Assembly: GCA_963576735.1 (NCBI GenBank) | Contig: OY755173.1 | Location: 12,246,873-12,310,872 of the forward strand | Direction of reading: 5' to 3' | DNA length: 64,000 nucleotides | From: Bedellia somnulentella | Lineage: Eukaryota; Arthropoda; Insecta; Lepidoptera; Bedelliidae | In this document: piece after piece, positions 9,061 to 20,610 of the stretch | Position numbering within the stretch: the first letter of the stretch is position 1 | Layout: every line of letters starts with the position of its first letter | Made by a program: the position numbers and the translations under genes | Notes under the pieces: model-generated | Seen by the model: the letters and a program-made list of their open reading frames with translations, nothing else | Told to the model about the DNA's origin: nothing | Databases searched by the model: none

Positions 9061-9525
9061 TAACTAAAACGTTATTACTTCTCTCTCAAAAACCCATTGC
9101 TTCGACAAAGTTATTTCCCTTTGATGCTCTATAAAATATTAGCTTATTGTTAGTAAAGACAAACACTAAACCACAAGTCACATAAAATATATTACATTGG
9201 TGTATTTGTATTATGAACAGAACAAAATTGTGTAACATACAAATGTGTGAAACTGCCACGAGTTCTTAGCAATAGCAAACAGAGCTATAATAAGTAAAAT
9301 ATTATGTAAATTTTATAACATTTTTTTGTTTTCTATTCAATATTATTCTTGATACAAATTATTTTATAGTCATTAATCCAGGTGCTTTAAAATATCTACT
9401 CCATGGGCATAATAATTAGCATATATGATATTTTAGTTTTAGTTTAATAATAACGAGATAGCAGTTTTTATATATATATATTAATATAGTTATATATTAC
9501 AAAGAGATGTCCTATAGTTTTAAGA
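9061..9525. other. AT-rich sequence with a TA run
   Basis: TATATATATATTAATATAG at about 9470; otherwise nothing recognised. Confidence 0.45.
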
Positions 9526-9760
9526 TAATAAAATAAAATAAATAAAAAGATTTTATTTGTCTTTTTACACATACGAGTACTACAAAAAAACTATTAATAA
9601 TACAGTGAAAAGAAGTTACAAAAGAAGAATCAATAAAATAACAAAAAAAAAAAAGACAAAATGGTTACGAGCTCGGTCTAACCACTTAAAGCGGATAGCT
9701 CCGGTTTTCAGCTCTAACCAATACTTATAACTAAATAAAACTTAAAAACTAACTTAGAAC
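9526..9760 (-). mobile_element. Possible LINE 3' untranslated region, antisense
   Basis: AATAAAATAAATAAAAAGAT followed by TTTATTTGTCTTTTTACAC reads, on the minus strand, as a transcript end: GTAAAAAGACAAATAAAATC and an A-rich tail with AATAAA signals. Upstream in that sense lies a short GC-rich piece (CGAGCTCGGTC, GGATAGCTCCGG). No coding part is visible and family membership is unknown. Confidence 0.35.
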
Positions 9761-9879
9761 TAAACACACAAAATAACATACACACGTACAAATATACATA
9801 TTCTTACCCAATAGCTAATGTACAATATGTGGGAATTTTTGGGTACATGCGCCTTATACATAAAAAGATAACATTTACA

Positions 9880-10012
9880 TATGAAATATTCTAAACATAT
9901 ACAATACATATATATACAAACAAAGAATATTTATATATATATATATACATACATACAAATATAGAATATCTATATACATATACAATACACACAAATATTC
10001 TAAATATTTACA
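9880..10012. repeat. AT-rich imperfect tandem repeat
   Basis: Units containing AATATTCTAAA and ACATATACAATACA recur two to three times, mixed with TATATATA runs. Confidence 0.6.
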
Positions 10013-11850
10013 TATGAAAATTATAGGTATGAATAATTTATTTGGTAGAGCCTTACTACTATCTTAGATATATATCTTTTTTGTAGGTAGAATTTGTGAT
10101 CAAAAGCCATATTTCGCAATATGGATAAATTTTTGCTAAAATAAGCAGACTATTAAACTTTTTGACGTTTTCTTGCTAGTATCCAAAAATTCTTTTGTAA
10201 AAACAGGTCATTAAAATGAAAAAGATTTCTTTATATTATTCTAACTTCCATAACTAAAGATTAAATTGCACCATTTACCATATGCATTGACAAAGAAGTT
10301 CTCTTTAGGAATGTAGAGTTTTGAAGTTTTACATAGATCTTTGGAATATGTAACAGTTTTAATAACTTTGACTTAGTTTTTTATAATCCGGCTGCCCTAT
10401 ACGATACTAACATAATTATGTTTCGGACGGTAAGTAAAACAGGATCTTAACATTGCAATTTTGTCGCTGTTGGGTTATTGACGTTAGAAGACCGTTAGTC
10501 ATCGCCACAAGGAGACCGGAAGAGGCCATATCCTGGCTCTGACGACCCATCGCATACTGAGCTCACGAACTCCTAGCAAGCCTTGAATACGTGCCTATTT
10601 GACATCGAAATAAACCGTATGTCTTGTCGCTTTAACAAAAGGTGAGAGTTGTTTCTTTGTCTCGCTTACTGATCGAGATATTATCAGCCAATGTCGTATA
10701 GATTTCACTTATTTTTTATGTGAAAGTAAAAACAGTGAGACGTTATATAAATCAAACAAAATATGATTACCACTTTCTTTCAGCTTGGAATAGTATTAAT
10801 TAGCTTAGAAGTTATACTTTCAGTATATTATATTTATTTCTTACAATAAAACAAACACTTAAACCATATTTTTTTAATATACTTAACCACACATCTTCAG
10901 AGACAACGCAACTATGTGGATCTTTTAAGCCTAAGATCCATGCATCCATCAGCATTAAATCCATAGTTATACCATATTTTCCGAATGCAGAAGTAGTTTT
11001 GGTAATTCCTAAAAACCATGGCTGTTATTTTAAATTCTGACTATACTTTTATAATTTCATAACGTGAGGAAAATATATGTTTCAGTATAAATAAAATAGA
11101 TGAAACTTCGACCGTGTTTGAACTTCAAAAATTCCTATAAATATATTCCTATGTAAGGAGTAAACTTTCTCTGGAAAATACCATCACATAAAACAAGCTG
11201 GAAATTTTTGGAAAAATCTACTAAGAGAACAAATAAACCATATTCTCTTACTTTTCTATTCGTGTCCTTTTTTCAAATGCGATCCAAATACTGATGATAT
11301 TCCATGATGAGGGAAATATACTCTAAATTATTGCCTTGAAGGCTTGGTAGCTTAAAATTTACCAACAGTTTTATATCTACATTACTATGGCTAAAAGTGA
11401 CCGGGAAATCATAATTTGTATATCCCAAGAACCAACTACTTATAAATGTAGTTATTAAGCTTCGATTATGCTTCGATTTAAAATTGATTTTGATATAAAT
11501 CAATGATTATTTGTATTTGTCCTGGTTTTCACGATTAAAACTTGGATCGTATTATGTTAATTTTGACAAGTTGTGGCGACCCTTTTACGGGTTTAATAGC
11601 TTCGAGTGTAGGTACAGGTGATTTAATGATATTGGTGACCTTTTATCATATCAACAAAATAAAACAAATTCACAATCTCTTATCACCAAATAGTTCACAG
11701 GAAGATCCCAGTATATCCAAATACAACATCATTATAAAACGATAGAACATAAAAAACAACGTGTCAGTTAAGCGAACGTTTCATTCGAAACTCGTGACTG
11801 GTAGAAAGACACTGCAGCTAGACAAATGAACAATGGATATTGAAAAACAA
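10013..11850. other. AT-rich unique sequence
   Basis: A moderately GC-rich patch at 10455-10600 (GAAGACCGTTAGTCATCGCC, GACCCATCGCATACTGAG) stands out but has no clear open frame. No family repeats seen. Confidence 0.4.
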
Positions 11851-11990
11851 ACATCACGCATGCGCATGCCGCAGCGGCCACCGCGACCCATGACTTCCTA
11901 TCCTATGTCTTTATTCAAGGTTCTATGAGCCCCTCGCTCCTCCTTGTCTACGGTCAATGAGCACTGTGACCTACGTTACAATAACATGAT
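11851..11990. promoter_or_regulatory. GC-rich patch with GCATGCGCATGC
   Basis: CACGCATGCGCATGCCGC resembles the palindromic site bound by NRF1/EWG-type factors (GCGCATGCGC core). It is followed by GCAGCGGCCACCGCGACCC. No transcript structure can be derived. Candidate cis-regulatory element only. Confidence 0.3.
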
Positions 11991-12890
11991 GTACGTCTAG
12001 ATATCTCGTGTGTTATTATATCGTATATCGTCCATGATGCATGGCGTTCCGAGTATTAAACTTGTTGGAATGATTGGACAGAAGAAATTGTAAAAGTATT
12101 TACTTTAACTATTTATTATAATTAATTTATATAAAAAATGGAGTCTATCATCTCCATAAGCAGCTTCGATGACTCTTGATGAAACAAACATTAGAATAAA
12201 TAAAATATTGTGTGTCTTCCCAATTCTTGCATTGGCATCGTAATGAAATATTGAGTTAGGCTTACATCGGACAGCAAATAGGAAAGCTCTCTATTTAATC
12301 ACTTGGATGTGTGTATTCAGTGATGACCAATTTAATTCGCGTTCTCAAAGCGATTCGCAATAAGTTTTCATATAGGGAACGGTTTTTACTGGTGCTTCTT
12401 CACGAGTTGGTTTTTTAAATTTCATGTTAGTTAACATTAAATGTGACTTAAAATATTTCATTAGGTACTTTTAAATATCTTCACTTACTACCACAGTATA
12501 TAAAAATATTTTACACTTTCATATGTGTGATATTAAGTAGAACCACTTTTGGTAACATACATATAAACATGTTTATTAACAATATCCTTGATATTAAAAG
12601 AAAACCAGAATTCAATAATGTTTGAGCTACTAAAACAATTAAATATGTCTTGCCACACGGAATTGAAAAATGACTTGTTTTTATGCTTCCAAAAACCATT
12701 TAATTCACGCCAACGTTTGTGATATTTTATAATAATTGCAATATTCATCTTTTCCTGTAGGCGTAAGTTACACATTGCATAAGATTGCACAACAATTATA
12801 CAAAAGCTACTCAATCCAAGTGACTTACAGTCAAAAAGAGACAGCAATAAAAAAACGGTAATGAATAATTTACTCTCAAGGTGATAGTAT
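11991..12890. other. AT-rich unique sequence
   Basis: Open frames overlap on the minus strand up to 13042 but show no domain. No repeat family recognised. Confidence 0.4.
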
Positions 12891-12904
12891 CTTACTTTCT
12901 TTAC

Positions 12905-13085
12905 AGCCGCGAGCTCAGGCACAATGGTTGCAAATGGTACACAGCCTGTTACAGATATTTCATAAGATATTGGTCGCGATCGGCCCGCAGCGTAATGTCT
13001 CTCCAATCTTCCGGATATTATAAAGCTAGGCCATTGTCCCAAAGTTGCTTTGAGATCGATACTGACTCCATATTCTGCTCAATGT
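12905..13085 (+). other. Exon-like segment behind a good splice acceptor (unidentified)
   Basis: TTACTTTCTTTACAG at 12891-12905 is a strong 3' splice site. The following about 180 bases are richer in GC than the flanks. One sense frame has no stop for the first 35 codons or so (PRAQAQWLQMVHSL...), and another runs to a TAA at 13087. On the opposite strand a third frame, broken by two stops, reads NGLAL, PEDWRDITLRADRDQYLMKY. None matches a family I can name. It may be a host exon, an old gene fragment on either strand, or chance. Confidence 0.25.
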
Positions 13086-13249
13086 AATGAGAGAGCATCA
13101 ATTTAATGATCTAACAATGATGCGCTACAAGCACAGAATTGGTTGTTAGGAAAGAGTCGTCAAGTTGTTTTGAGTTTATTGAAAATGGAGTTTACAATGT
13201 TTAAAGCTATAGTATGTGTATAGGCAATCAAATCAACAGATATTTAGCC

Positions 13250-13495
13250 AGTACATACATACATGCATATACTCACGGCTATAAACCCCTAAAAAGGGGT
13301 AGCCAGAGCTAAGGAATTAGAAATTCCTCAGCCACTTTTGGAAGTTAAGTAAGGAAAAGATGGTAAAATAAAGGTTGTTGGTGACGGGTCTCCAACCACA
13401 TCGCCCAAAAATCTATTAAAAAGCCCAAATACCGCCTCTTACGTACACCCACCGGGAGAAATGGGGTTGTGCTATTCTAAGCCGACACTACACAG
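13250..13495 (-). mobile_element. Sa SINE, nearly full length
   Basis: Tail ACATACATACATGCATATAC, hairpin module AAACCCCTAAAAAGGGGTAG, CTCCAACCACATCGCCC, then a gap of about 11 bases in the TACCGTTAGTCGCC block (only TACCGCCTC remains), and head GCCGACACTACACAG. Confidence 0.9.
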
Positions 13496-13694
13496 AAAAT
13501 TTTAGCCAGTGTGTATAATAAAATAATACAAAGTAGTAAAAATAAACATTTTGAAGTTTGCTATAAGTTGATTGTGCGTAGCCGTGATTGGTAATCGGCT
13601 TAGACTTAATAAAGATGTAAGGGCGATATTATAAATGTTAAGCTACATAATACTCTTTATACTGGTTTATTTAAACGACTTAAACACAAAACTA

Positions 13695-13992
13695 ACATAC
13701 ATACATACATACATATACTCACGCCATTAGTCCCCATTGGGGTAGGCAGAGACTATTGATCGCCACTTCGCACGATCCTGACAAACCTCTCTAGCTTCGT
13801 TTACATCCATCAATCTTTTCATACATGCTCTTTTATTCTTCATGCTTCGGACGCCAGCCTTTTTGAGCACACTCTCAATTTGGTCCAAGTGTGTTCTCCG
13901 TGGTCGTCCTCTACTAACATTACCATCCACACTAGCTCTATAGATCCCTTTTACCAATTTTCTATCATCCATCCTCTCGATGTGCCCAAAAC
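13695..13992 (-). pseudogene. Ra LINE 3' end, C-terminal coding fragment
   Basis: Reference copy of Ra, antisense. An open frame of 81 codons (13972 to 13727) encodes MDDRKLVKGIYRAS, VSRGRPRRTHLDQIESVLKK, ACMKRLMDVNEAREVCQDR and WRSIVSAYPNGD, and stops about 25 bases before the (ATGT)n tail. A basic arginine-rich stretch and a very short 3' untranslated region are typical of RTE-type LINEs, whose reverse transcriptase lies upstream; here the copy is cut off right after the GHIERM motif. The 3' module is CCCCAATGGGGACTAATGG then CGTGAGTATATG. Not functional. Clade assignment rests on style of C-terminus and tail only. Confidence 0.7.
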
Positions 13993-15029
13993 TAAGTATA
14001 TTTCAAATGAACATAAACCAAAATGAAGCATTTTTGAAGTGGTAAAACTATTTCATGTGATGTGCGTACTTTTTTTACCTACTCTACCACAACTTTGATG
14101 ACATGCTATTTAAATGCTGTGATAGTGTTCTTTGTTAGTATGTGAATTGGGCCCCACGCTCACTAACATTCACGTAAAAGACTTCAACGCACACCAAACA
14201 CTTTTTATTTAATCGCCTGTCCCAAGATCTCCGTGAGGTAGAAAAATTCCATTTCGAATGGTCTTATATAAGTAGGATGCTGGCGATTATTTTAATACGT
14301 TTCCTTTGATGTCGTCTTAGCCGAGGACTTATATTATTAATAGGCTATTCCACTTGATTCTCGATATATATTTTAAACTTGAGCACGACGCATTTCTAGT
14401 GTTTATAGTTGGTGTGTACGAATAAAATATATATTTATGAAAACCATATTTTCCAGGATGCATATAAATCAAAATAATGAATGCTAATATTGCTGCCATG
14501 ACGCTAAATATAAACCTATAGGATTCTTAAAATTAATGTAATAATTCTTATTGATTCTAATTGTCCCTACGTTTTTGTTTGTCTTGTGTGTGACTAGAGG
14601 CTTTGCATTATGCATATAATGTACAACAACTACCCTAATAAAGCAATAAATGATTTAATGAAGCATGATGGAGGTAATTTATACATTACATATGAAGCAC
14701 ACAGTGTGCTGCACACTAAGGGTTTATTATATAATAAAACATAGTTACGTTGATGTGCGATCTAGCACTTGTGTACATTTAAGATCATTTATAATATGAG
14801 CACTATCCTATATTTGAGCCCTGCTTCAAATATAAATGCACATGGAGGAAAACCTTACTATATATCTGATCTCTTTACATAAAGACATATATTTAAAGCC
14901 TTGGTAATGCTCGCTCAATATTAATGATCTGATACAATATGTTGGGTTTTTACTCGCACGACGATTTGTACTACGAACAGCTTACAATCCACTGTCTCTT
15001 TACTAACTTATTTATTATTTATACAACCT
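13993..15029. other. AT-rich unique sequence
   Basis: A small perfect palindrome CACAGTGTG at about 14700 and some GC-richer segments near 14150-14240; no gene or repeat family recognised. Confidence 0.4.
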
Positions 15030-15212
15030 TGATAGTCTATTGCGAAAACGCGACGTTTCTGATACAGGGGCGTGGATTCAAATCCTGAATTTTGAGAAAA
15101 CCTATGTGGTCGAATGAAACGGCGAAAGACGTGTGCCCCCTAACACTGTGACTTAAAGTGATACTAGTAAAACTGTTACGTGATGTCAAGTACTTCTGCC
15201 ACCCATCCAAGG
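15030..15212 (+). mobile_element. St SINE, very old
   Basis: GGATTCAAATCCTGAATTTT is the B-box region, GAGAAAACCTATGTGG the body, and GTTACGTGATGTCAAGTACT with TCTGCCACCC the 3' part just before the hairpin. Low identity but the correct order of landmarks. Confidence 0.45.
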
Positions 15213-15216
15213 TATC

Positions 15217-15270
15217 CATATAAATATAATCACACCATATGTACCCATGGCAGATACTATCGATAGCCTC
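15217..15270 (-). mobile_element. Ra LINE 3' terminal fragment, old
   Basis: CACACCATATGTACCCATGG, CAGATACTATCGATAGCC: the antisense 3' module and first codons, abutting the old St copy. Confidence 0.5.
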
Positions 15271-16146
15271 ATCGGCTTAAACGATGAAATATTTAAATAT
15301 GTCAAATTAGAATCCCTATTTATATTTCATTTGCTATAATAATAGCACTATATAATTTTTAACACATTTTATGGGTCAGCTTTATGTGAAAAATACGGCA
15401 ATAATTTGTAGAACTAACGACAATCGTGATGCAAATATATTATTTTTATTAGCTTTCTCGCGTCCAAAAAATCTGTCTGGTTACTCGTGTTAGCTAAAGA
15501 CCTATCTGATCATAGGATGTATTATAAGTCTAGAGATTAATAAAAAACTTATTCTGATATCATAACAGTTAAAAGTAATCGAAGATTTAAAAACAAATTG
15601 GACACAGCTCGCTCACATCGCTGCGAAATAGTTATTTACTTACTCAATGTTGCACGGCTAATGCTGTTACTTGTGAGAGTAAATAAGCTACGCCTTTCTT
15701 TGAAAACACAAAGATACATATGTTTTAACATATGGTATACACTAAATGGATGTTGTTGTGATTGCTCTACGTATATTGCACCTAAGATAACATTTCAACT
15801 TACTTCAAATTTCTTTTTGTAACTTGATAATTCTAGAAAATACAAAGGATTAAAGTTTAAACTATGGGGAAAAATAAAAAGATTGAAAGAACAGTCTGCC
15901 AGAACTCATATTGCAAGAATTGGTATAAAATGCTTTCTCTTAATTCACATTATGTGTGGCTTATGCATTAAGGTTATTTACAGATTGGGGATAACTTATG
16001 AAAAATACACAATCTTAAACTCAAGTCATATTTAGTCACCCCAACTCACATGCAAAACTAATCAGGCAGATACTCGTATTGGGTAGTTTACAGTATGAGA
16101 TAAGGACACATTTATTCAGGAGAATTGAGAAAATTATTTATTATTT
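15271..16146. other. AT-rich unique sequence
   Basis: A 74-codon open frame at 15598-15822 has no recognisable domain; I do not call it a gene. Confidence 0.4.
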
Positions 16147-16229
16147 AGTGATGTTCAGAAGTATAAGTACCTCTGCCAACCCCTTCGGGGATATTCGGCG
16201 TGAACGTTTATGTTTTTATGTTTATGTTA
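16147..16229 (+). mobile_element. St SINE, 3' end only
   Basis: GTGATGTTCAGAAGTATAAG, CCTCTGCCAACCCCTTCGGG and GGCGTGAACGTTTATGTTTT: an 83-bp 5'-truncated copy that keeps precisely the module shared with Ra. Confidence 0.85.
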
Positions 16230-17239
16230 ATTGAGACCTCTACCATCCTTTTCAGAATATACCGAATTGAGTTTTGTTGTTGTTTTCTGAGGCCACTGCT
16301 TATCTTATGTATTTTTGTGGTTTTTAGTTAGAACCTTTTTGTGATGGTAATTAATTATATATTTGGCTTCAACATAATCTACAACAACCGTACGATAAAC
16401 TTCGAATCTAGATTTCGTAATAAATAAAAAGCATCGTCATATCATACATATGCTATAATGTGTATCAAAATATGAATAATTTTTAACTGTGTGTGACCCG
16501 ATTAAAAATCTTAGCTCCAACAGCCACCTGCGCAAATTCGACAAAGCGTTAAGTATGCCGGCGACTGTTAAACTCATTAAGCAAATGTTTTACGCGGGAT
16601 TATGTTTCCACCATAGCGTGGAATGGTAAAATAAAAAATAGTCGAGAATGTTCGAGCATTGAACCCTACTATATTTAATGTTCGTTTAGAAGAGTTTAAA
16701 ATTGCGGTTTTACCGGTAGCTAATTGCGAACGCTAATCTCGTTAGCTGCGAGAAGGAACGTGTGTTACGGTCATAGCACTTACATTTTATTGTATATGAA
16801 AATGTAATCATGTACTAACTTTAAAGTGGATGGAAGGAATATAGGCGAACGTAGTTTTCAAGATTTTCTTTAAGCTGTGTGAAAACTAAGTAACATTACG
16901 TGTTTAATCATAACAAACTATTTAGACGTTTTCTGAATTCAACTCTCATAATAACTTAAATTAAATTGCTCATCATCATAGTTAGAATTAAATTTATTAA
17001 GACTTTGAGACCTTTGACTAGTTATTTTGATAAAGATTTGTCAACATTAATATCCCAAAAAAGCAATTTTGCAATATCCATATTTTAATCACGAAATTCC
17101 ACTGCTTGTAAGGATAATTTAATAACCTTGTTGACATAAAAGCTTCACAAGAATTTACTCGAATCTTATGTTGATTAAAACTCACAGCATACAAAAATTT
17201 GGTAACCAGTAATTTAAAATTCAGAAGTTCTTATAACTG
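16230..17239. other. Unique sequence with a possible conserved patch
   Basis: 16500-16770 is less AT-rich and carries GCTAATTGCGAACGCTAATC (two TAAT homeodomain-type cores) and GAATGTTCGAGC (heat-shock-element-like). These are motif-level observations only; no ORF is present. Confidence 0.35.
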
Positions 17240-17360
17240 TCTGAAAAGAGAAGGAAAGATGACGAAATAGAGAAACTTTGGTGATGGGTTGCCAAACGCA
17301 TCGCCCACACATCACTTCAAACCTAGTCGCACCTTATGCCCATTATAATACAGAATGTTA
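17240..17360 (-). mobile_element. Sa SINE, degenerate middle part
   Basis: TTTGGTGATGGGTTGCCAAA, CGCATCGCCCACACATCACT and CCTAGTCGCACCTTATG show the antisense Sa core; both ends have eroded. Confidence 0.6.
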
Positions 17361-18460
17361 TTACAAACTCTTTCATCAATGACATTGGTTTTACTCTGCT
17401 AATGTTTTTTCAATTATCATTGTTTGTGCTCTTCAGAATTGCATAGTGACGAGGTCGTGAAATTCAAATATGTTAGTCACTGTCCTTCGTCCGCCCACCG
17501 AGCCCCGAATAGCAGACTTGTAACCACCAACTACCAGCATCGAATAACTATCACTCGATATTTGTCTGTGGGTTGGAATAATGCTTAATTTATAATCAAC
17601 ACAGCAGAACCTTGTCCGTTTCCGTCATTATGCATGATACTATAATGACGTCATCGTCACTGCCGCAAATATTGTTGGCATCATTATGATAAATAACATA
17701 AACGCTCGTGACTCTTTTTTCGATACTTAGAGTTATATTTAATACATATATGTATACGTAAAATCACGACTTCACAACCGTTAAGGATACACCAAAGCTT
17801 CGTTTTTTGGAGACTATGAAGAAGATAATGATTATAAAACTTATTCACTTAAAAGGTAGGATAAACATTTGTACGTTATGTTTGTCACATAATCACTTTA
17901 TTCCTAAACTGAACTTAAATTACAAGACATTACACTTACAAAACTGATTATAAATCATCTGCCCGTTTCTTTCCTGGTAAAATTATTGATATCGCTATAT
18001 ATTCACTTAATTAAATAGGATCTCTAAGTTATTCTCTGCTTTTACAAACGATTACCTGTTCTTGTATATATCTTGACATGCATGTGTAAGAGGAGTAAGA
18101 CTATAAACTCAATCAGTATGTTAGCCTCAGTGTTTTCGCAGAAAAATACCGCCATATCACCGCTGTGAGCTAGCGCAATCAATGTTGAGGTATAAATGCA
18201 AATTCCGCTGAGATGTTGACGGTAATCACATCTGGACTGGCTGTTTCAACGAGATCTTGACTCTGGAATGCTGGATAGACTAACTGTTTTATTGCATACT
18301 AGATGTAAGTATGAGCAAATACAAATTTAGTACATAACAGCTCGTAGTATGCAAGAAAATGGGAATATTTAGTTACGTTATGATTCGACTGATAATTTAA
18401 TATTACTTTTCAGAAAAGAAAGAAATATGATGAGATTTCCAATATTTACAATCTGTAAAT
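17361..18460. promoter_or_regulatory. Unique sequence with CRE and octamer motifs
   Basis: TGACGTCA, a full CRE palindrome, lies in CTATAATGACGTCATCGTCA at about 17640-17660 beside CATTATGCATGAT. ATGCAAAT, the exact POU octamer, is at 18196-18203 in a GC-richer stretch (18120-18290) that includes ACCGCTGTGAGCTAGCGC. Such motifs occur by chance; candidate enhancer sequence only. Confidence 0.3.
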
Positions 18461-18709
18461 ATAACATACATACATACATACAGATACTCACGGCTATAAA
18501 TCCCTAACGGGGTAGCCAGAGCTTTGGAATGAGAAATTCCCCAGCCACTTTTGGAAGTTGATTGGGGAAGAGATGGTACTAATAAATGTTTTTGGTGAAG
18601 GGTCTCCAACCATATCGCCCAAAAATCACTTGAAAAGCCCCTATTGCCTTAGTCGCCTCTTACGATCACCCACGGGTAGAAATGGGGTATTGTTATTCTA
18701 AGCCGGCAT
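18461..18709 (-). mobile_element. Sa SINE, full length
   Basis: Best copy of the second Sa subfamily: TTTGGAATGAGAAATTCC, CCCTATTGCCTTAGTCGCCT, ACGATCACCCACGGGTAG. The hairpin is AATCCCTAACGGGGTAGC. Tail (ACAT)n at 18464-18480, head TAAGCCGGCA. Confidence 0.9.
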
Positions 18710-19359
18710 ATATAACATCCACGCCATATGTGAAATAATAATGATATGGCAGATTAAGAGTTTGATAGCTTTGTATTTGCTAGGCAATATTCATTAATGT
18801 TTAAAAAACACTTCAGGGATATAAAGAGTGAATGTTACATCTTTACTGTCATATCTGTCTCTAGAAAAGCCATGAGGGTGTAGTTAATGTATTTAACATG
18901 TTCAAGATTCATCCCACAACTTCTACATTCGAGGCCGAGTTTTATCCAGCAGAGTTACAAAGGCTTTAGTGTAATTTAATTTCATCATTGCTTCTAAATG
19001 TGACTCGTCCTATTCACAAACCGTTATAAGTTATTTATATTGCGTTTACAATTATAATTTTAAACTACTACCTACATGTAGCCTATACTTAAATTTCAAA
19101 AATATATTTTACATTTTGAGTTGTGGTAAAGAAATTAATTTAATTTAAATATTGTAGAGTTCAACATCTTGACCGTTATTTATTCAGTGTTAAATGCAGC
19201 TGTTGAGGTCATATCATAACCTGATTGAGTTTACACAAGCAAAATGATATTTGTATTGAGAACAATTGATATGATTCATACTGCTTAAACCATGTTTAGC
19301 AATGAAATTAAACCGATCGAGAGTTATCAAATCACAGCAGCTAACTTGTTTAGTAGAAA
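18710..19359. other. AT-rich unique sequence
   Basis: No family repeat or convincing ORF. Confidence 0.45.
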
Positions 19360-19560
19360 ATACATACGTACATATATTCACGGCTATAAAACTATTGGAA
19401 GTTGCGTGGGGAAAAGATGGTAAAATTAAGGTGGTTGGTGATGGGTCTCCAACCGCATCGCGCAAGAATCCCTTAAAAGTCCCAATACCGTTAGTCGCCT
19501 CTTACGTACACCCACCGGAAGATATGGGGTAGTGCTATTCTAAGCCGACACTACACAGCA
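19360..19560 (-). mobile_element. Sa SINE with a deletion next to the tail
   Basis: TACATACGTACATATATTCA, CGGCTATAAAA, then a jump straight to CTATTGGAAGTTGCGTGGGG: the hairpin module and about 45 bp are deleted. The remainder to CCGACACTACACAGCAA matches consensus closely. Confidence 0.85.
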
Positions 19561-19950
19561 AGTAAGTAGAAAATACATGATAAATAACCATATATGAAGT
19601 AACATTTGCATTAAAAATCGACCATGTTTCTTAGTGTTGTGAAAACACTGAATGACTGCTTGGTCGCTCATACTGTGCAAACTCTCATTCTATATGCTGT
19701 TAATATTAGGCCTTTGTCAATGGCAATAGGTATAACACTGAGAGAGGAGATAACAAAATTAGAGCCTTCGCTCATAAATATCCGCCTTTCTTATAAACAA
19801 AAAGCCATAAATATATTCATTTTTATATGTTATAGTTTGAGTACCTCGACCAGGAGGTGGAGTACTTATGATTGTTGCCCGATGAACATATATACGTGAT
19901 CGTGCATCGCCACTTCGTACACATCCTATGTCTATCAAATAAAGCTTGCT

Positions 19951-20147
19951 TTAGAAGTAGAAATTCCTGTGTCACTTTTGGAAATTTAGTGGGGAAAAGG
20001 TTGTAATATAAAGCATATTTGCTGATAGGTCTCCAGCCACATCGCCCAACAATAACTGAAACAGATTCAAACCCTAAGTCATCTCTTATGAAACCCGCGG
20101 AGAGAAATAAGTTATTAGTAGCTATCTAACCCGGCGCTACACTGCTA
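19951..20147 (-). mobile_element. Sa SINE, old, tail lost
   Basis: TGTGTCACTTTTGGAAATTT, GTCTCCAGCCACATCGCCC, AACCCTAAGTCATCTCTTAT and CCGGCGCTACACTGC keep family order. A short TCGCCACTTCGTACACATCC just upstream (19908) may be a scrap of Ra. Confidence 0.7.
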
Positions 20148-20479
20148 AACATAATTAATATATTTAAGAGTCTTTTAATACTAAAATAGATTGAAATGTT
20201 ATTGCATAACCAATTTGGATGGGATTGAAATAACTGTTATCCAAGATCAAGACCAAAACGCTAGGAAAATGGTTTGCTGTGGTCGTTCTTGCGGCTTCAA
20301 TTCAAATACACAGCTGAATCAAGAGTCTTATTTCTTTTATTAGCATCAGCTATCATAAACTTCACACAGGCTTCATAAGAACAAATGGTCACATTCTAAA
20401 AGCACTAAAGCTCTAAAACTTTTATGATAAACATTATATTCTTCTTTACTTATTGTGGACCGAAATAGTTGTTGGACTA

Positions 20480-20610
20480 TGAAGATGGTTTAGGAATATG
20501 AAGTGGGTAAATTAGCGAAATGGAAAGAATAAGTAACACAACTACAAAGCATAGATTTGTCAGGAACGCATAAATGGCAATCAATTGTTTCTGCCTACCG
20601 CAATGAAAAT
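20480..20610 (+). mobile_element. Ra LINE fragment, internally deleted
   Basis: GAAGATGGTTTAGGAATATG corresponds to the MLRWFGHI codons. After a deletion the sequence resumes at ATTTGTCAGGAACGCATAAA and CAATTGTTTCTGCCTACCGC near the 3' end. The tail has gone. Confidence 0.6.

Noticed and set aside
12533..13042. 169-codon minus-strand frame
   Set aside because: No domain, AT-driven composition over most of its length; only the 12905-13085 part looks exon-like and is listed as uncertain.
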